DNA of 64,000 bases from assembly GCA_004369085.1 (NCBI GenBank), contig ML210189.1:1-64000 (forward strand), in the 5' to 3' direction. Under the pieces are notes generated by a model. It was not told where the DNA came from, did no database searches, and saw only the letters and a program-made list of their open reading frames with translations. Of this stretch, positions 14,895-25,494 are shown one piece after another. A program made the translations under genes and the position numbers. The stretch's first letter is position 1, and each line of letters starts with the position of its first letter. Source of the DNA: Coprinopsis marcescibilis. Its lineage: Eukaryota > Basidiomycota > Agaricomycetes > Agaricales > Psathyrellaceae.

Positions 14895-15976
14895 ATGAAC
14901 GTCGTCCGCAACCAATTTCGGTCCTGCTTTCGCAGGACCTTCGCCACCGCGACAGGCTCATATGTCCCACCCTCCCAACTAGACGATGTCCGCTCCTCCT
15001 TCCCTCGTGAGCACAGAGACAATGAGGGCAGTGACGGACCCCAGTCCCGCCCAGCTCCCCCGTCTCCTAGCTTCTATACCACTCGCGCAAAGTACTATGA
15101 CCAGGTCGCACAGCTCGAACGTGCCATTTCGATGTCCGGACACGCGCTCCGACGTGTCCAGCTCCTTCCACTCCCAAGATTTGCCCGCGACAGCCTGAAC
15201 GAGGTTCAACCCGTATGGAAGAACAAGGACGAGATGACGACCACCTTCCATACCAAGATGACTCTCACACGCTATCGCAAAATCACCAACCTATTAAACG
15301 AGCTCAACGAATACTATAGCATCGCGAAGACAGCTGGCGTCCTTGACATTTCCCAAAAGATATACTCCGTCATCTCGGTGTTCGAAAGCTCGAAGAAGGA
15401 TGCAGTCCTTGCTAGAGGGAAGAGAAAGAAAATCACTCTGGATCAATACGGTCGCTCATATACCGTCGGAAAGCGAAAGACGAGCTCTGCCCGGGTGTGG
15501 ATGATCCCCGTCCAGCTCAAAGCAGAGGAGTCACAACCGGGGCCTATCCCAGTCACAACCATTCTAGTCAACAACATCCCCTTGAACGAATACTTCCCTC
15601 AACCAAGCGACAGAGAGAAGATTACTCGACCACTCAAGGTCGGTGGTATCCTCGGCAAATACAACATCTTTGCCCTCGCACGTGGCGGAGGAACGACCGG
15701 TCAATCTGGCGCCCTCTGCCAGGCCATTTCCAAAGCCGTCGTCGCTCATGAGCCCGACCTGGAAGCACCCTTTAAGAAAGGTACGCCGTTTCTGCTTGGA
15801 AGTTGTGCTTTATCAACGCGCTTATCCCTTCTAGCCAAACTCACAAGACGCGATCCTCGTATGGTCGAGAGGAAGAAAACTGGCTTCGCAAAGGCTCGCA
15901 AGAGGGTACACTCATTTGTCCTTCACATTCATTTCGATGCTAACAAACTTCGTAGTACACCTGGGTCAAGCGTTAA
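14895..15976 (+). CDS. MRPS9: Mitochondrial ribosomal protein uS9m (MRPS9)
   Basis: Three exons (14895-15780, 15835-15905, 15956-15976) encode 325 residues. The first 20 residues (MNVVRNQFRSCFRRTFATAT) are Arg-rich and lack acid, typical of a mitochondrial targeting peptide. The uS9 domain is C-terminal. It includes GRSYTVGKRKTSSARVWM, VNNIPLNEYFPQ, KYNIFALARGGGTTGQSGAL, and LTRDPR-like RRDPRMVERKKTGFAKARKR. The last exon adds only YTWVKR and the stop. This basic tail is the part of uS9 that reaches toward the decoding site of the small subunit. The middle segment MTLTRYRKITNLLNELNEYY belongs to the N-terminal extension seen in fungal uS9m. The neighbouring minus-strand genes are unrelated in function. 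Confidence 0.93.
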
Positions 15977-16232
15977 TGGACGGGTTGGCTGCTATCATAA
16001 TGATGTTATTATCGATTATATGCGTATAATATTGAACTTTCTACAGCTATCAAAAACGGGACGGGGGGAAATAAATGAACTACTTAGATGAAACGAGGTG
16101 AGGTATAAGCTTAAGTTCAACAAACCAAAAAGCACACCGCGAAGAAAAAGGTGAACACGAATTTCAATAAGGATAAGACTAGTGAAACGAAGAAAGCATC
16201 CGAGCATGAGCGCTAAGCGGAGCACCCGATCA

Positions 16233-19200
16233 TCATTGCATGTAGAACTGGTGAACCTCCGACTGTGAGAATTGAAGACTACATGCCGGGCATTTACGCT
16301 GCCTGCTTGCAATTCTTTCGTCCATGCAGTTCTTGCAAAAGGCTGGAATCAATGTGTCAGATATGAACAGGCTGTTCGAGGACAAGTAAGATCACATACT
16401 ATGCATGCATTTGGTGATGATAACCTTTCGGAAATTCGTTTTGCATACTGAACACAGTAGTAAGCTCTGGAGAAACACATAAACGTTAAACGTCGTTTAA
16501 GAAGAGAGGGGCAACACATACCCTAAGGTCCTGAAATGACTTGTCCTCCTTCGAGCTCACTCCCTGTTTCTTAACAGCACGGGCATCACTCTCTTCCCTG
16601 ATGCGCTGGATTTCTTCTTGTAGGCGGTTCTTCTCTTGAGTCCAACTAGCCTCACGCGTCCTAAGCTCCTTCTCACGCTTGTAATAATCGTCCTCTTTGC
16701 CTCTGCATCGCTTTTCGACCTGGAAGAATAGTTAGGACGAGAGGCTGTAATCCATAAGGCGCACCACTCACATGAGCTGCGTGTTCCTTCCGAGTTTCAA
16801 ACTCCATCTTCCAGTGTTTAGTCTGCTCTTTGAGTCGACTGTTGTCATCGGCCCATTCCATCGCTTGTAACCTAGAGGTCTTCAACTCGAGCTCCAGCGC
16901 TGCCTACAAACGAGTATAAGTATCCATTCCGACTCGAGACAACCCTCAATCTTACCACCCGCTGCCTTAGCGTCTTGTCAAGTTCCGCATAGTGGTCCAG
17001 AGCTTTGCCCTGCTTCTCCATCGCGTTCTTGATAGCCTTTCTCTCTGCTTCAATAGCTTCTCTTTCGCGCTGAACTGCCCAAAATTTGTTGTCTGCCTTC
17101 GCTTTCTGAGAAGCCATGAGCCATAATTTATATGCATAAAGAGAGACGCAGAAGTTAAACTCACCTCAGCCTTAGCGTGAGCCAGCTTGTCCTCCAATTC
17201 ACCCAGTTTGTACACTTTGCTATTCAGCTGCTTGTCGAGGTTTTCCCAAGCGGATGACAATTTCTCTAGTTCTTCGTACAGACTCGCTTCCGTCTGGGTA
17301 TTGATATTGACAATAAGTATGGTATGTAAGGCAGAACGATCACGCAGCATCCTCACCTTTTCGTGCTCACTTTGCAGTAGCCTTAGGCGTTCCAGTTCCG
17401 TCGTGTCCTCCACCTTTGGACCTGACGAATCACCGAACACCCGCTGGTACTTGGCCAGTTCAGCTGACACCTTCGCCAATTTTTCTTCGGCCTCTGCTTG
17501 CGCCTTGATATGCTTCCCGATGTCTGGATTTTCCTGGTCGTAGGTCGACAGCGCATGCTGCAGAGCTTCCATTCGGACTTCAACCTCCCTATCAGTATGT
17601 CAGCATTATTGTTCCCAATCCTCCGAATATGAACCCACTCTTTCTGCGCCTTGAGAGTTTCCGCGTATTTCGCCGCATCTTCATCGCCGTTCAAAAAGAA
17701 CAACAGAAGATCCCCTTGGCCTTCTTTCGCAGCCAACCGCGCCTTGCACCGTGAAAGTTCAGAGATTAGGATGGATATTCGCTCCTATTCTCAAACATGA
17801 GATACACATCTACCGAGCAGATTAAATCACATACCCCACGAGATTCAACTAAATTCTTGTATTCGTTGTATGAATTCATCTTTACGGACTCCTTGTGTTT
17901 GCGTTCGGTCAGGTCTGCATTTAATTGGTCCCGCTGTTCACGAAGTCGTGCAATATCGGCGTCACGTTTGCCGAGTTGCGTCTTCATTTCCTGCAAGCCT
18001 TGATTATAGCCATCCTGTTGGGCGAGTCAATGGACGGTTGTGTACGGATAACGCGTTTAAACCAACCAAAAGCTGTTCCTCCCATTCTCGTCTCGCCGTT
18101 CGCAGTCTCTCGTTATCGTCAAGAAGTTGTCTGTTCTCTGCTGATAGCCGGTGAATATCGTGTTGAATGGCTGTAAACTTCTCTTGCATAGATCGATAGA
18201 TAGCGTTCTGTTCAATAGTTGCTTGGTGGGTGGAAATCTGCGCAAGTGAGCCTCACGGACAGGAGTTGATATACAAATCGCGCCTACCTGGAAGTCCAAG
18301 TCGCTGACTCGCTTCTGTAAGTCGGAGTTCTTGATTTCTAGTTCTCGAATTCGCTGTTCCCGGAGCTGTATTGCTTCAATTGGCGCAACAGCTATATGAC
18401 GCGGAGTTGAATGTTGTGGAGGTACAGATTGGCGGTCGGATGTTTCCTGAAATAACATTAGACAGGGAGGCAAAATTAAAATCAATATCGAATGTCCCAC
18501 CAATAAACCAGAACCGAACCACTCACTGAAGGAGAGGACGGCTTCCCCTGTGCATCCTCTGTTTCGCCGTTCACTGAGAGCTTCTCTGGTGGGTGCCTTG
18601 ATTCTAGAGAGCGAACTGTCTGACTCTTCGAACGTTCAAGGCGGTTCTGTGCATTCAACAGTTCTGAGTGATACTTGTCCCTGTCGTCTATACAATCCTG
18701 AAGTTGCTTGCGTGTGACTTGTAGTTCTGATTTAAGGGCTGCACGCTATACAAACTTGTGTAAGTTCCCCCGTTCATTGATGATGCAAAAACATACCTCA
18801 GTCTGTGCTTTCTGACGTTCTACAAATGCCTCGTTTCGGAAAATATCACCTCGTTGTTCCCCTCCAAGCTGTACGAACTTGGTGACCAATGCTTCTGTTG
18901 CATTTGTGACTTCTCCAAGCGCGGCCTTCAGTTGAGGTATATTCTCTTCTTCGATTCGGGAACTGATGTCAAACAGATCTACAGAGCCGCGTAAGATAAA
19001 TTTGACCATAAAAAGCGGAGCAATCACCTTCGGTGGAGAGGCCGCTTGAAGACGGTATGTCATCAGTCTTCATGAGCAGTCGTATTGTTTCAACAAGCTG
19101 GAAAATGTTTACAATCAGAAACAGTATGAAAGACAGCATTTTATGCTTACTTGGGTCCAACAAGCAGAGATTGCGGCAACGCCTGCTTCGCACGTAGTTT

Positions 19201-19496
19201 TCCGACGCTCCAGATCTTGAATTCGTAGTAAATTACGCTCATTCTCGCGACTATAATGCCTCATTCGCCGGAAAATGGCTTCTTTCCGAAAGTTCTGTTC
19301 AGCAGTTAGCTGAAAGGAGCCCTCAAATAGACGGAGGGGATGTGTTTACCTCAAGGTTGGCACTGAATGTGAGTTCATCTTCTGTCTGGTCACTGGGCCC
19401 ATTGACATGCGGAGTACCGTTAGAGCCAGTCAGGACACGCTTCTTGGACACAGAAACGTCCCCATCGTCTGTATGAGGACGTTTTCTCGATTCCAT
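16233..19496 (-). CDS. BRE1: E3 ubiquitin-protein ligase Bre1
   Basis: The ATG at 19496 begins MESRKRPHTDDGDVSVSKKR, a basic, probably nuclear-targeting start. The frame then continues through about a dozen short introns as nearly uninterrupted coiled coil (for example LVETIRLLMKTDDIPSSSG). The C-terminus is a C3HC4 RING: LLLCSVCKTNF, KCMHTFCKNCMDERIASRQ, RKCPACSLQFSQ, ending VHQFYMQ at the stop. The RING is split by an intron inside the histidine-bearing segment (near 16333-16388). Length and layout agree with Bre1/RNF20, which with Rad6 mono-ubiquitinates histone H2B in chromatin, a mark needed for H3K4 and H3K79 methylation. Exon borders inside the coiled-coil part were only checked by frame. 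Only 256 bp separate its stop from that of MRPS9, to which it is convergent. Confidence 0.93.
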
Positions 19497-19771
19497 GAGC
19501 GTCGCCAGGATGAACTTGAATGAAAACCGATAGGGAAGAAAGAAGAGGAGAGCAAGAGGTCCTGTCAGTGTTAGGCAGCGCCGCCAATGTTTGGCCAGTG
19601 TTTCGAAGTCATTGCTGACTAATGCGCTCTCACACTGAGCTGTGGTCCACCATTGCCCATTGTCCTCCCTCGCTCTTCCTGCTCATGTCGGTAAAGTTGA
19701 TTCTCCATTAAATTATACAAGACTCATAATAGTTGTCTAATGGATGTTGATAGATCGTCGACGTAAATGTT
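19497..19771. other. Intergenic region between BRE1 and the allantoin-pathway fusion
   Basis: This 275-bp gap holds the promoter of BRE1 and the tail of the upstream same-strand allantoicase fusion gene. No other feature is seen. Confidence 0.35.
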
Positions 19772-21997
19772 CTATGCCCTCGCTGGCAGCCGCAACTTGT
19801 ACATCTGATCGGACATGTCGAGTTCCAAAATCTCGCAGTCGCTGATGCTCCCGTCTCCTATCTGCGTTTCCACACAGGCCAGATCAAGTGGCTGAGGTAA
19901 AAACAGTTAATATCTTGCTATGATGATATCCATGTTACAAAAGGAACTGACCTTGTCGAGCACTGTCATTGGTTGGTCTGGTTATGTGTCCGTTAGCTGT
20001 GGGTGAGAACGATAACAAAGATCAACTTACGCCATATCCCGCTGTTATAGGTGATTCCTTGTGCAGATGTGGCTAAGAATGCCCGAAGAGTTAGGAGGTT
20101 AGGCCGGTCGTCTGGACCATTATGAGCAACCACCACCAGATATCTATGCCCAGGATCCCTCAATCCTTCACCATCCCCTCGGCCCATCGGAATAAACGAT
20201 TGATTCGTATACGAGTGGCGCTCCAGAACTGTCAATGCGATCGATCCATCCGCCGCAATATCTGTAAACGGGTGGCATCTGTAGACGGAAATTCCCGATG
20301 TTGCGCCAGCTTCTGGAGGATAGCTCGACTGCAGTAATGTCTGCTTGTGGTACTTTTCGGCAGTCCCAGCGTTCGCCCCGGTAATCTTCTGGTCCTTGGG
20401 GGCTGCCGCTCGCTCGCTGTACCCTTGGATAACTTGGCCAAAGGGTGCAAACGCTTCTGCCGTTAACGGCAACACAGGAATTGTCGTAACATTTGCTGCA
20501 GAGCGCGTCGTCGGTATCGATACCAATGGGGGCTGCGTCGTCGCTGTGGATTCGGACATGTGTATCGAAGGTGTGCTAGATTCTGCCAGTGCTTTTCTAC
20601 CCGTGATTCTGACCCTTTTAATCCCACCATCAGGATGTATGGTTACCTTGATGTGAGAGTAAATGGCAGTTTCAACGTTTTCGAGCTGGAAATAGTGTTG
20701 TCTATGTGGACCGAGCTTTGTTCTAGGTAAGAGAAGCGACCATGTCGCTTCATCCCCTCCTTGAGCCTGCACATCTAAATCATTATCTGAATACAGTCCA
20801 TGTATTTCGCAACTCTCGGGGAAATTTCCCTTAAAATGAGCTGTATCAATCTCTACGTGCTCGAGATATCCAGGTGCTCCCCTTATAACGAAATGTCAGT
20901 GAATGATCCTAAAGAATGAAAGAATGACAAACAGCTTGATGATGACCCAATCCTTGTGACCCTTGATCCTGCTTCGTCTGGTCTCCCAACCATCACCCAT
21001 GTCTTTCCCTCGACCAGGAAGGAGGAGGTTTGCACCCACACCGAAATGTTGATCTGACACATAAATGACACGGCCTCCCGCAAATACATGGGCGAGATCA
21101 AACGACGACGCGATGTCTTGTGGATGGACAGGTGAAACGTCGCCATACACTCTGAACCGAGCCTAGCGAACAATATCAAACCAGGACGCAGGGTAACGAA
21201 TAGCAAGCCGGCTTACAATGCCTCCGTCGGGAAACATCTTGAGTTTAACAAAGTTGACAGGCTCCGTTCTCGGGACCTTGAACAAGTGTCTTGCGTTGGG
21301 GCCCAGGTCAGTCTTGGGGAGCACTTCAGTCCACTGACCAACAAAGCGGTGTAACGTCAGCATTCAAGAACGTGCAGAAAGGGTCTGATGGCCTACTCAC
21401 CCCAGCATCATCGACTTTGGGGTTTTCTGTCGGAACCCCATCCAAAACCTCTATAGAACATGCAGGGGCTTCATTCCCTACACGGAGTGTCAGAAGACAC
21501 GTGTTCGGACCTCAGTTTCTAGAGCATACCACTGAAATGGGAGGTGTCCACATCGAACCCCACGACCGTACCAGTCGTTCCCAGCTGAATGATGCACCTG
21601 TCGGAACTCTTGAGCAACGGCGGCCAGAGAAGAGAGGAGACCTGGACATACCAATCGTAACTGGGGTTGTGTCTTCTGGTTTCCCATCCGTCGAAAAGGG
21701 CGCCTTGGGATCCAAACTGGCCTTTCATGCTGGTAGATGGCTGCCTTGACGTCAGCAATGGCTTCTAACCATCTGAAACAGGCGCACACCTACCGCAACT
21801 TTGAGCATATTGCTCGCCTCTGCAAAGAATTCATCGGAAAAAGTTACGACTCTTCCTCCAATGGCAACACCTGACAGTTCTGAACGCGATCACAATGTCT
21901 TGAGTACCTGTGCGGTCGGGGGGTAAAGATCGCACATACCAGTGTGTGCTGAGAAATTATCCTTGAATTGGTCGACAGATACGGATTCGAAAGACAT
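19772..21997 (-). CDS. DAL2,3: Allantoicase-ureidoglycolate lyase fusion protein
   Basis: The start at 21997 gives [19 protein letters not shown]. The first part contains two allantoicase repeats: repeat 1 has [18 protein letters not shown] and [16 protein letters not shown]; repeat 2 has [16 protein letters not shown] and the block around [20 protein letters not shown]. The allantoicase part ends near [18 protein letters not shown]. After a Ser/Thr-rich linker comes a full ureidoglycolate lyase domain: [64 protein letters not shown]. The first enzyme splits allantoate to ureidoglycolate and urea. The second releases glyoxylate and a second urea, so one chain carries two consecutive steps of purine-nitrogen breakdown. 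The frame is continuous across introns and there is no stop between the domains. A related Cryptococcus gene (DAL2,3,3) carries two lyase domains; here I see only one. The last exons end in LRLPARA at the stop. Confidence 0.93.
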
Positions 21998-22290
21998 TCT
22001 GGATGGAGCGGCGTCGCGACAAGGAGGAAACCAGGGGGTATTCACTGGCAGTGTATCGGAGAGAGACGAGTACGGACTCTGTAATATATAACAGGCCAAG
22101 ATGCCGGTCCGGCGAGATAACAGGCTAAGGCGGGCACGTGGAGTTGTAGGAGTCAGGAGAGCAAGATAACGCGAAGCTTGCTATCTCTCTCGCAAGAACG
22201 TAATCTATTGGTTCATTCATTACATGCATCTAATCTATATTTCAAATCTAACCACGATAGCATGCTCTGTACCATGCTTCGAACTGCGGA
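21998..22290. other. Intergenic region before the allantoin-pathway fusion
   Basis: This 293-bp gap lies upstream of the allantoicase fusion and downstream of F-box gene A. A GATA-type motif (gagataa, 22112-22118) would suit nitrogen control by a GATA factor, but such short matches occur often by chance. Confidence 0.3.
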
Positions 22291-23811
22291 TTATAAGGTG
22301 TCGATAAAGGTAAGTTCCAAGTCTAACCCCTTGGCTTGTAAAGTCTTGAGACGTTGAAGGTCCCTGAAATGGTTCGAAGGAATGTCAAGCTTGACAGATT
22401 CAAGCTGCGCGACACCCTCCATGTACTGATACCAACGAGTCTCTACCATGCTTGCAATGACACCATCCGACGTCCGTAGACAGTTACCTCGCACCACCAA
22501 CTGTGTGAGATTAGGTAGAAAGCATGTGCGACCACCAGCATGCTCCGAATCTCCACCGATAGAAGCGCCGCCCAGAACAACGATAGCCGTATAGTTGTCC
22601 TTGTACAACGGGCAATGGAGCAGCTCGAGGGCGATATCGGTCACGAACGGGTCCCACGTCCAATCACGACGATCCTCCACCACCAACGCGTTCAGCCCTT
22701 GCAACTTCCGCGAAGATAACAGGCCAACGAACTGGTCGACCCTCATTCCAGAGTCATGGACTTCCAGGCGAGTCAGCTTGCAGGAAGACCGCTCGAGGAA
22801 TTGCTCGAAACAGGTCTCTGGCCAACCGTACTGCTCCAACGGACCGCGCACGTGAACCTTGAGATATCTCAAGGCTGGTAGGGTCAACATTGTAAGCAGT
22901 CCGGGAAAATGCTCGAAGCTGACGCTGATGGAGAGGGATAGAAGCCTCGAATGGCACAAGGGACTGTCGAATATCGGTCCGAACAGCGAGTCGATCTTCA
23001 TTTCGCAGGCGCTTATACTGTGGCATTTGCTGAGGATGTGAAGCGACGTCCCGACAGAAGGCACGTAGTCCATGGAAAGGGTCTCCAATTGGGCCCACGG
23101 TACGTTTATGATGCTGTTTCCCAGCAAATCCAATTCAGGAATCCTGGAAACTTCCAAGTGGGTGAGCCGAGGTACCTCCTGGAAGACACCGAAGATGTCC
23201 TTCTCCTCCCTCTCGTACACTCGACAATTGGTTCTAACGTTGAATCGCCTAAGCAACGGAGCACCTAAATGTTCCGGGAAGAGGGAGTTTGACAGCCTCG
23301 GTCCGGCAAGGCGAAAGTCGATGTCCATCCATCGAGGCATATGCTTCATGAATAGCGCCAGCATTCTTCCAGTGACGAGGCGATTAAGGTTGGATTCATT
23401 CTGTTGGTAGAGGGAGAGGGAGAGTGGGAGAGTGCCTGATCGAGCAATCCAGATACTGGCGAGCTCGAACGAAGGGTAGGATTTGCCCATGGAAATGCAC
23501 ACCGTCAATCGCTGCCAGAGCTGCGAAAACGATAGCGCAATTTGCCTCCACGAGCGACAGATTTGACAAAGAAGCATGGGTATCGCTAATTCGCGAGAAT
23601 ACCACATCGGCGTTCCTTCGGTTTGAGGGGTTTGGATACAATATAGGAAAACCTCAGCCCACAGCTCGGCAGGGAGGAGTGCCCATGCTTCGCGGGATGA
23701 TTGTGATGATTCTCTTCGAGCCAATTGGTGGCTTGGTGGTTTAGAGAAAGCGAGAGGATATGGGTGGAACCCTAGGATGCGCTGGTAGACTGGATTGTGT
23801 GGTGGGTACAT
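22291..23811 (-). CDS. F-box / leucine-rich-repeat-like protein A
   Basis: A single uninterrupted frame encodes 506 residues from the ATG at 23811 (MYPPHNPVYQRILGFHPYPL). Near residue 45 an F-box-like helix pair reads WALLPAELWAEVFLYCIQT, followed after a short loop by LLCQICRSWRQIALSFSQLW, the layout common in agaricomycete F-box proteins. The rest has irregular leucine-rich repeats such as LTHLEVSRIPELDLLGN and LPALRYLKVHVRG. F-box proteins bring substrates to SCF ubiquitin ligases through Skp1; the target here cannot be told from sequence. The intron-free structure contrasts with almost all neighbours and is shared by F-box gene B. The repeat count is uncertain. Confidence 0.75.
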   Translation of the reverse strand: MYPPHNPVYQRILGFHPYPLAFSKPPSHQLARRESSQSSREAWALLPAELWAEVFLYCIQTPQTEGTPMWYSRELAIPMLLCQICRSWRQIALSFSQLWQRLTVCISMGKSYPSFELASIWIARSGTLPLSLSLYQQNESNLNRLVTGRMLALFMKHMPRWMDIDFRLAGPRLSNSLFPEHLGAPLLRRFNVRTNCRVYEREEKDIFGVFQEVPRLTHLEVSRIPELDLLGNSIINVPWAQLETLSMDYVPSVGTSLHILSKCHSISACEMKIDSLFGPIFDSPLCHSRLLSLSISVSFEHFPGLLTMLTLPALRYLKVHVRGPLEQYGWPETCFEQFLERSSCKLTRLEVHDSGMRVDQFVGLLSSRKLQGLNALVVEDRRDWTWDPFVTDIALELLHCPLYKDNYTAIVVLGGASIGGDSEHAGGRTCFLPNLTQLVVRGNCLRTSDGVIASMVETRWYQYMEGVAQLESVKLDIPSNHFRDLQRLKTLQAKGLDLELTFIDTL

Positions 23812-24323
23812 GGCGAACTGCAGCAAGCCGGTTTAATCAAACAATCAGCGATACAGGTTCCGCAGAAGAACACGTATTAATGTTCCAGCAACAGGGTGTC
23901 GGAATGAGCAAGATAGACATTGGAGCAACTAGGGAGGGATAACTTAGTGAGTCAGGCATAGGAGGTAGAAATACAAGACGTTTACGTTCGACGGAAATGT
24001 ACAGGCTAAATAAAAGAATAGGAGAGTTTTGACGTCACAATTGCGAGTCGCCGGCGGTGTTACTTGTCTTGGAATTGTGCCACGCTAAACCCCGCGCTTG
24101 TTCCATGCGGCTTTCGGAGAACTCCAGACTCTTGAACGGTCGTTGGCCGATGCCCAGGTACTTGTTTTTACTTGTCACCAGAAACGCAAGCAATGACGGA
24201 AAGCTTGAGAAAGGTTGAGGAATGTTGGTAAACCCAAGAAAACCAAGAGGCTCCAGGGGGTTCCCATCGTGGCTGGATCAGCAAGAAAGGTGCAACTGAT
24301 GACATAGATGAGCAAAACTCCAA
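23812..24323. other. Intergenic region between F-box A and MTQ1
   Basis: This 512-bp gap holds the promoter of F-box gene A and the tail of MTQ1. Near 24010 there is an AT-rich taaataaaag stretch that could be a core promoter element. No coding frame is supported. Confidence 0.35.
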
Positions 24324-25233
24324 TCACATGTACCCTATTACTGCTCTTTTTACGCCCCACGGATCCAAGCAAACCGTTGTTTTGCGACCTGTGTCGCGAA
24401 GCAAAGCTTCTACAATATCAGCCTGCTTATGGCCAACTTCTAGAGCCACAACCGCATTGGTGCTGAATAACCCAGGTCGCATTAATAGCCGGGCAATGCC
24501 ATGATAGTAATCCAAGCCAGACGGCCCTCCGAACAGTGCCTTTGGGTCCTCATAGTTGAGGACTGATTCTGGCAGCTTTTCGTTGTCTGGGATATACGGA
24601 GGATTAGACACAAGGACGTCTATGGGAAGAGCCGAAGCAAGGGATGGTCCAGGGAAGTCATTTGCAAGAAAATCTGCCAGATACGTCCTGAAGGTATTCT
24701 TCGAAGCCGACTGCGACGGGATACCGCATAGAGCAGCATTCTCGTTAGCTAAGCGTAATGCATGCTGAGAGATGTCAACAGCGTGCGTATCGAGTTTCCC
24801 TTGGGGAACGGTATGTGCCAGAAGCAGCGGGAGACACCCAGTACCGGTGCCCAGGTCAAGAAGCTTGAGACGTCTGTGACTTGGAGTGTCCGCGGCCATG
24901 GCAGCGACTCTGTCGGCAAACATGAGTGCCCAATGCTCGGTCTCTGGACGCGGAATAAGGACTGGAGGACGCGTCAATAGATTCAAGGGACCGAATGGCT
25001 GGGTTCCTTGCATATAGAGAGGCAAGCATGAGACAGCGGAACATAGATGGATATCTCAAGAACTAACCCAGTATGTATTGCAGAGGTTCGCCGGTGGCTC
25101 TTCGGGAAACCATTTCGTCGAGTGGAATGCCAGAATGGCTACTATCGATGGCACGTCGCATCCACCTGAGCTCTAATGAAGCCTGGCGCTTTCCCAAAGA
25201 CTTTGCCAGCTGGACGAGCAGGGCGGACTGCAT
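24324..25233 (-). CDS. MTQ1: HemK/PrmC-family release-factor glutamine methyltransferase
   Basis: Two exons join at YILG-TQPFGPLNL across a 50-60-nt intron near 25010-25065. The N-terminal helical domain starts MQSALLVQLAKSLGKRQASL. The linker RPPVLIPRPETEHW leads to the SAM-binding core: LKLLDLGTGTGCLPLLLAHT (motif I), HAVDISQHAL and the catalytic DVLVSNPPYIPDNEKL. NPPY contacts the substrate glutamine amide in this family. The product is about 285 residues, the usual length. Fungal Mtq1 modifies the GGQ glutamine of the mitochondrial release factor. The cytosolic paralogue Mtq2 lacks this N-terminal domain, so Mtq1 is preferred. No strong targeting peptide is seen at the chosen ATG. The gene diverges from the ERT1-like gene with 261 bp between starts. 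Confidence 0.9.
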
Positions 25234-25494
25234 GATGATGAACAGATAGAGGCGACGGATGATGGATAGGCCAAAATAGGCACGGACGCGGGTTGGCTCG
25301 GCTCGGTTCGGTTCGGTGGCTTGGCGGGACACTGGGGTTCGGTTTGTTTGGGAACTGATGTTGGGATAAAATGAGGAAGATTAATATTTGTGTTGGTCTT
25401 TTGACAGCCATTTCTCCCGGTCCGCTAAAGGGTCTCCACCTCCTTCAACACTGGCCTCTCCTTCGTCCCTTATCATAGGGCTTGACGCAACACA

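Noticed and set aside
14706..14915. Upstream minus-strand frame starting MVADDVHMSVLVVE as the start of CASP
   Set aside because: The conserved CASP N-terminus (SNFSAALSTWQ-EINL) begins at 14675 with its own ATG, and this frame does not lead into it.
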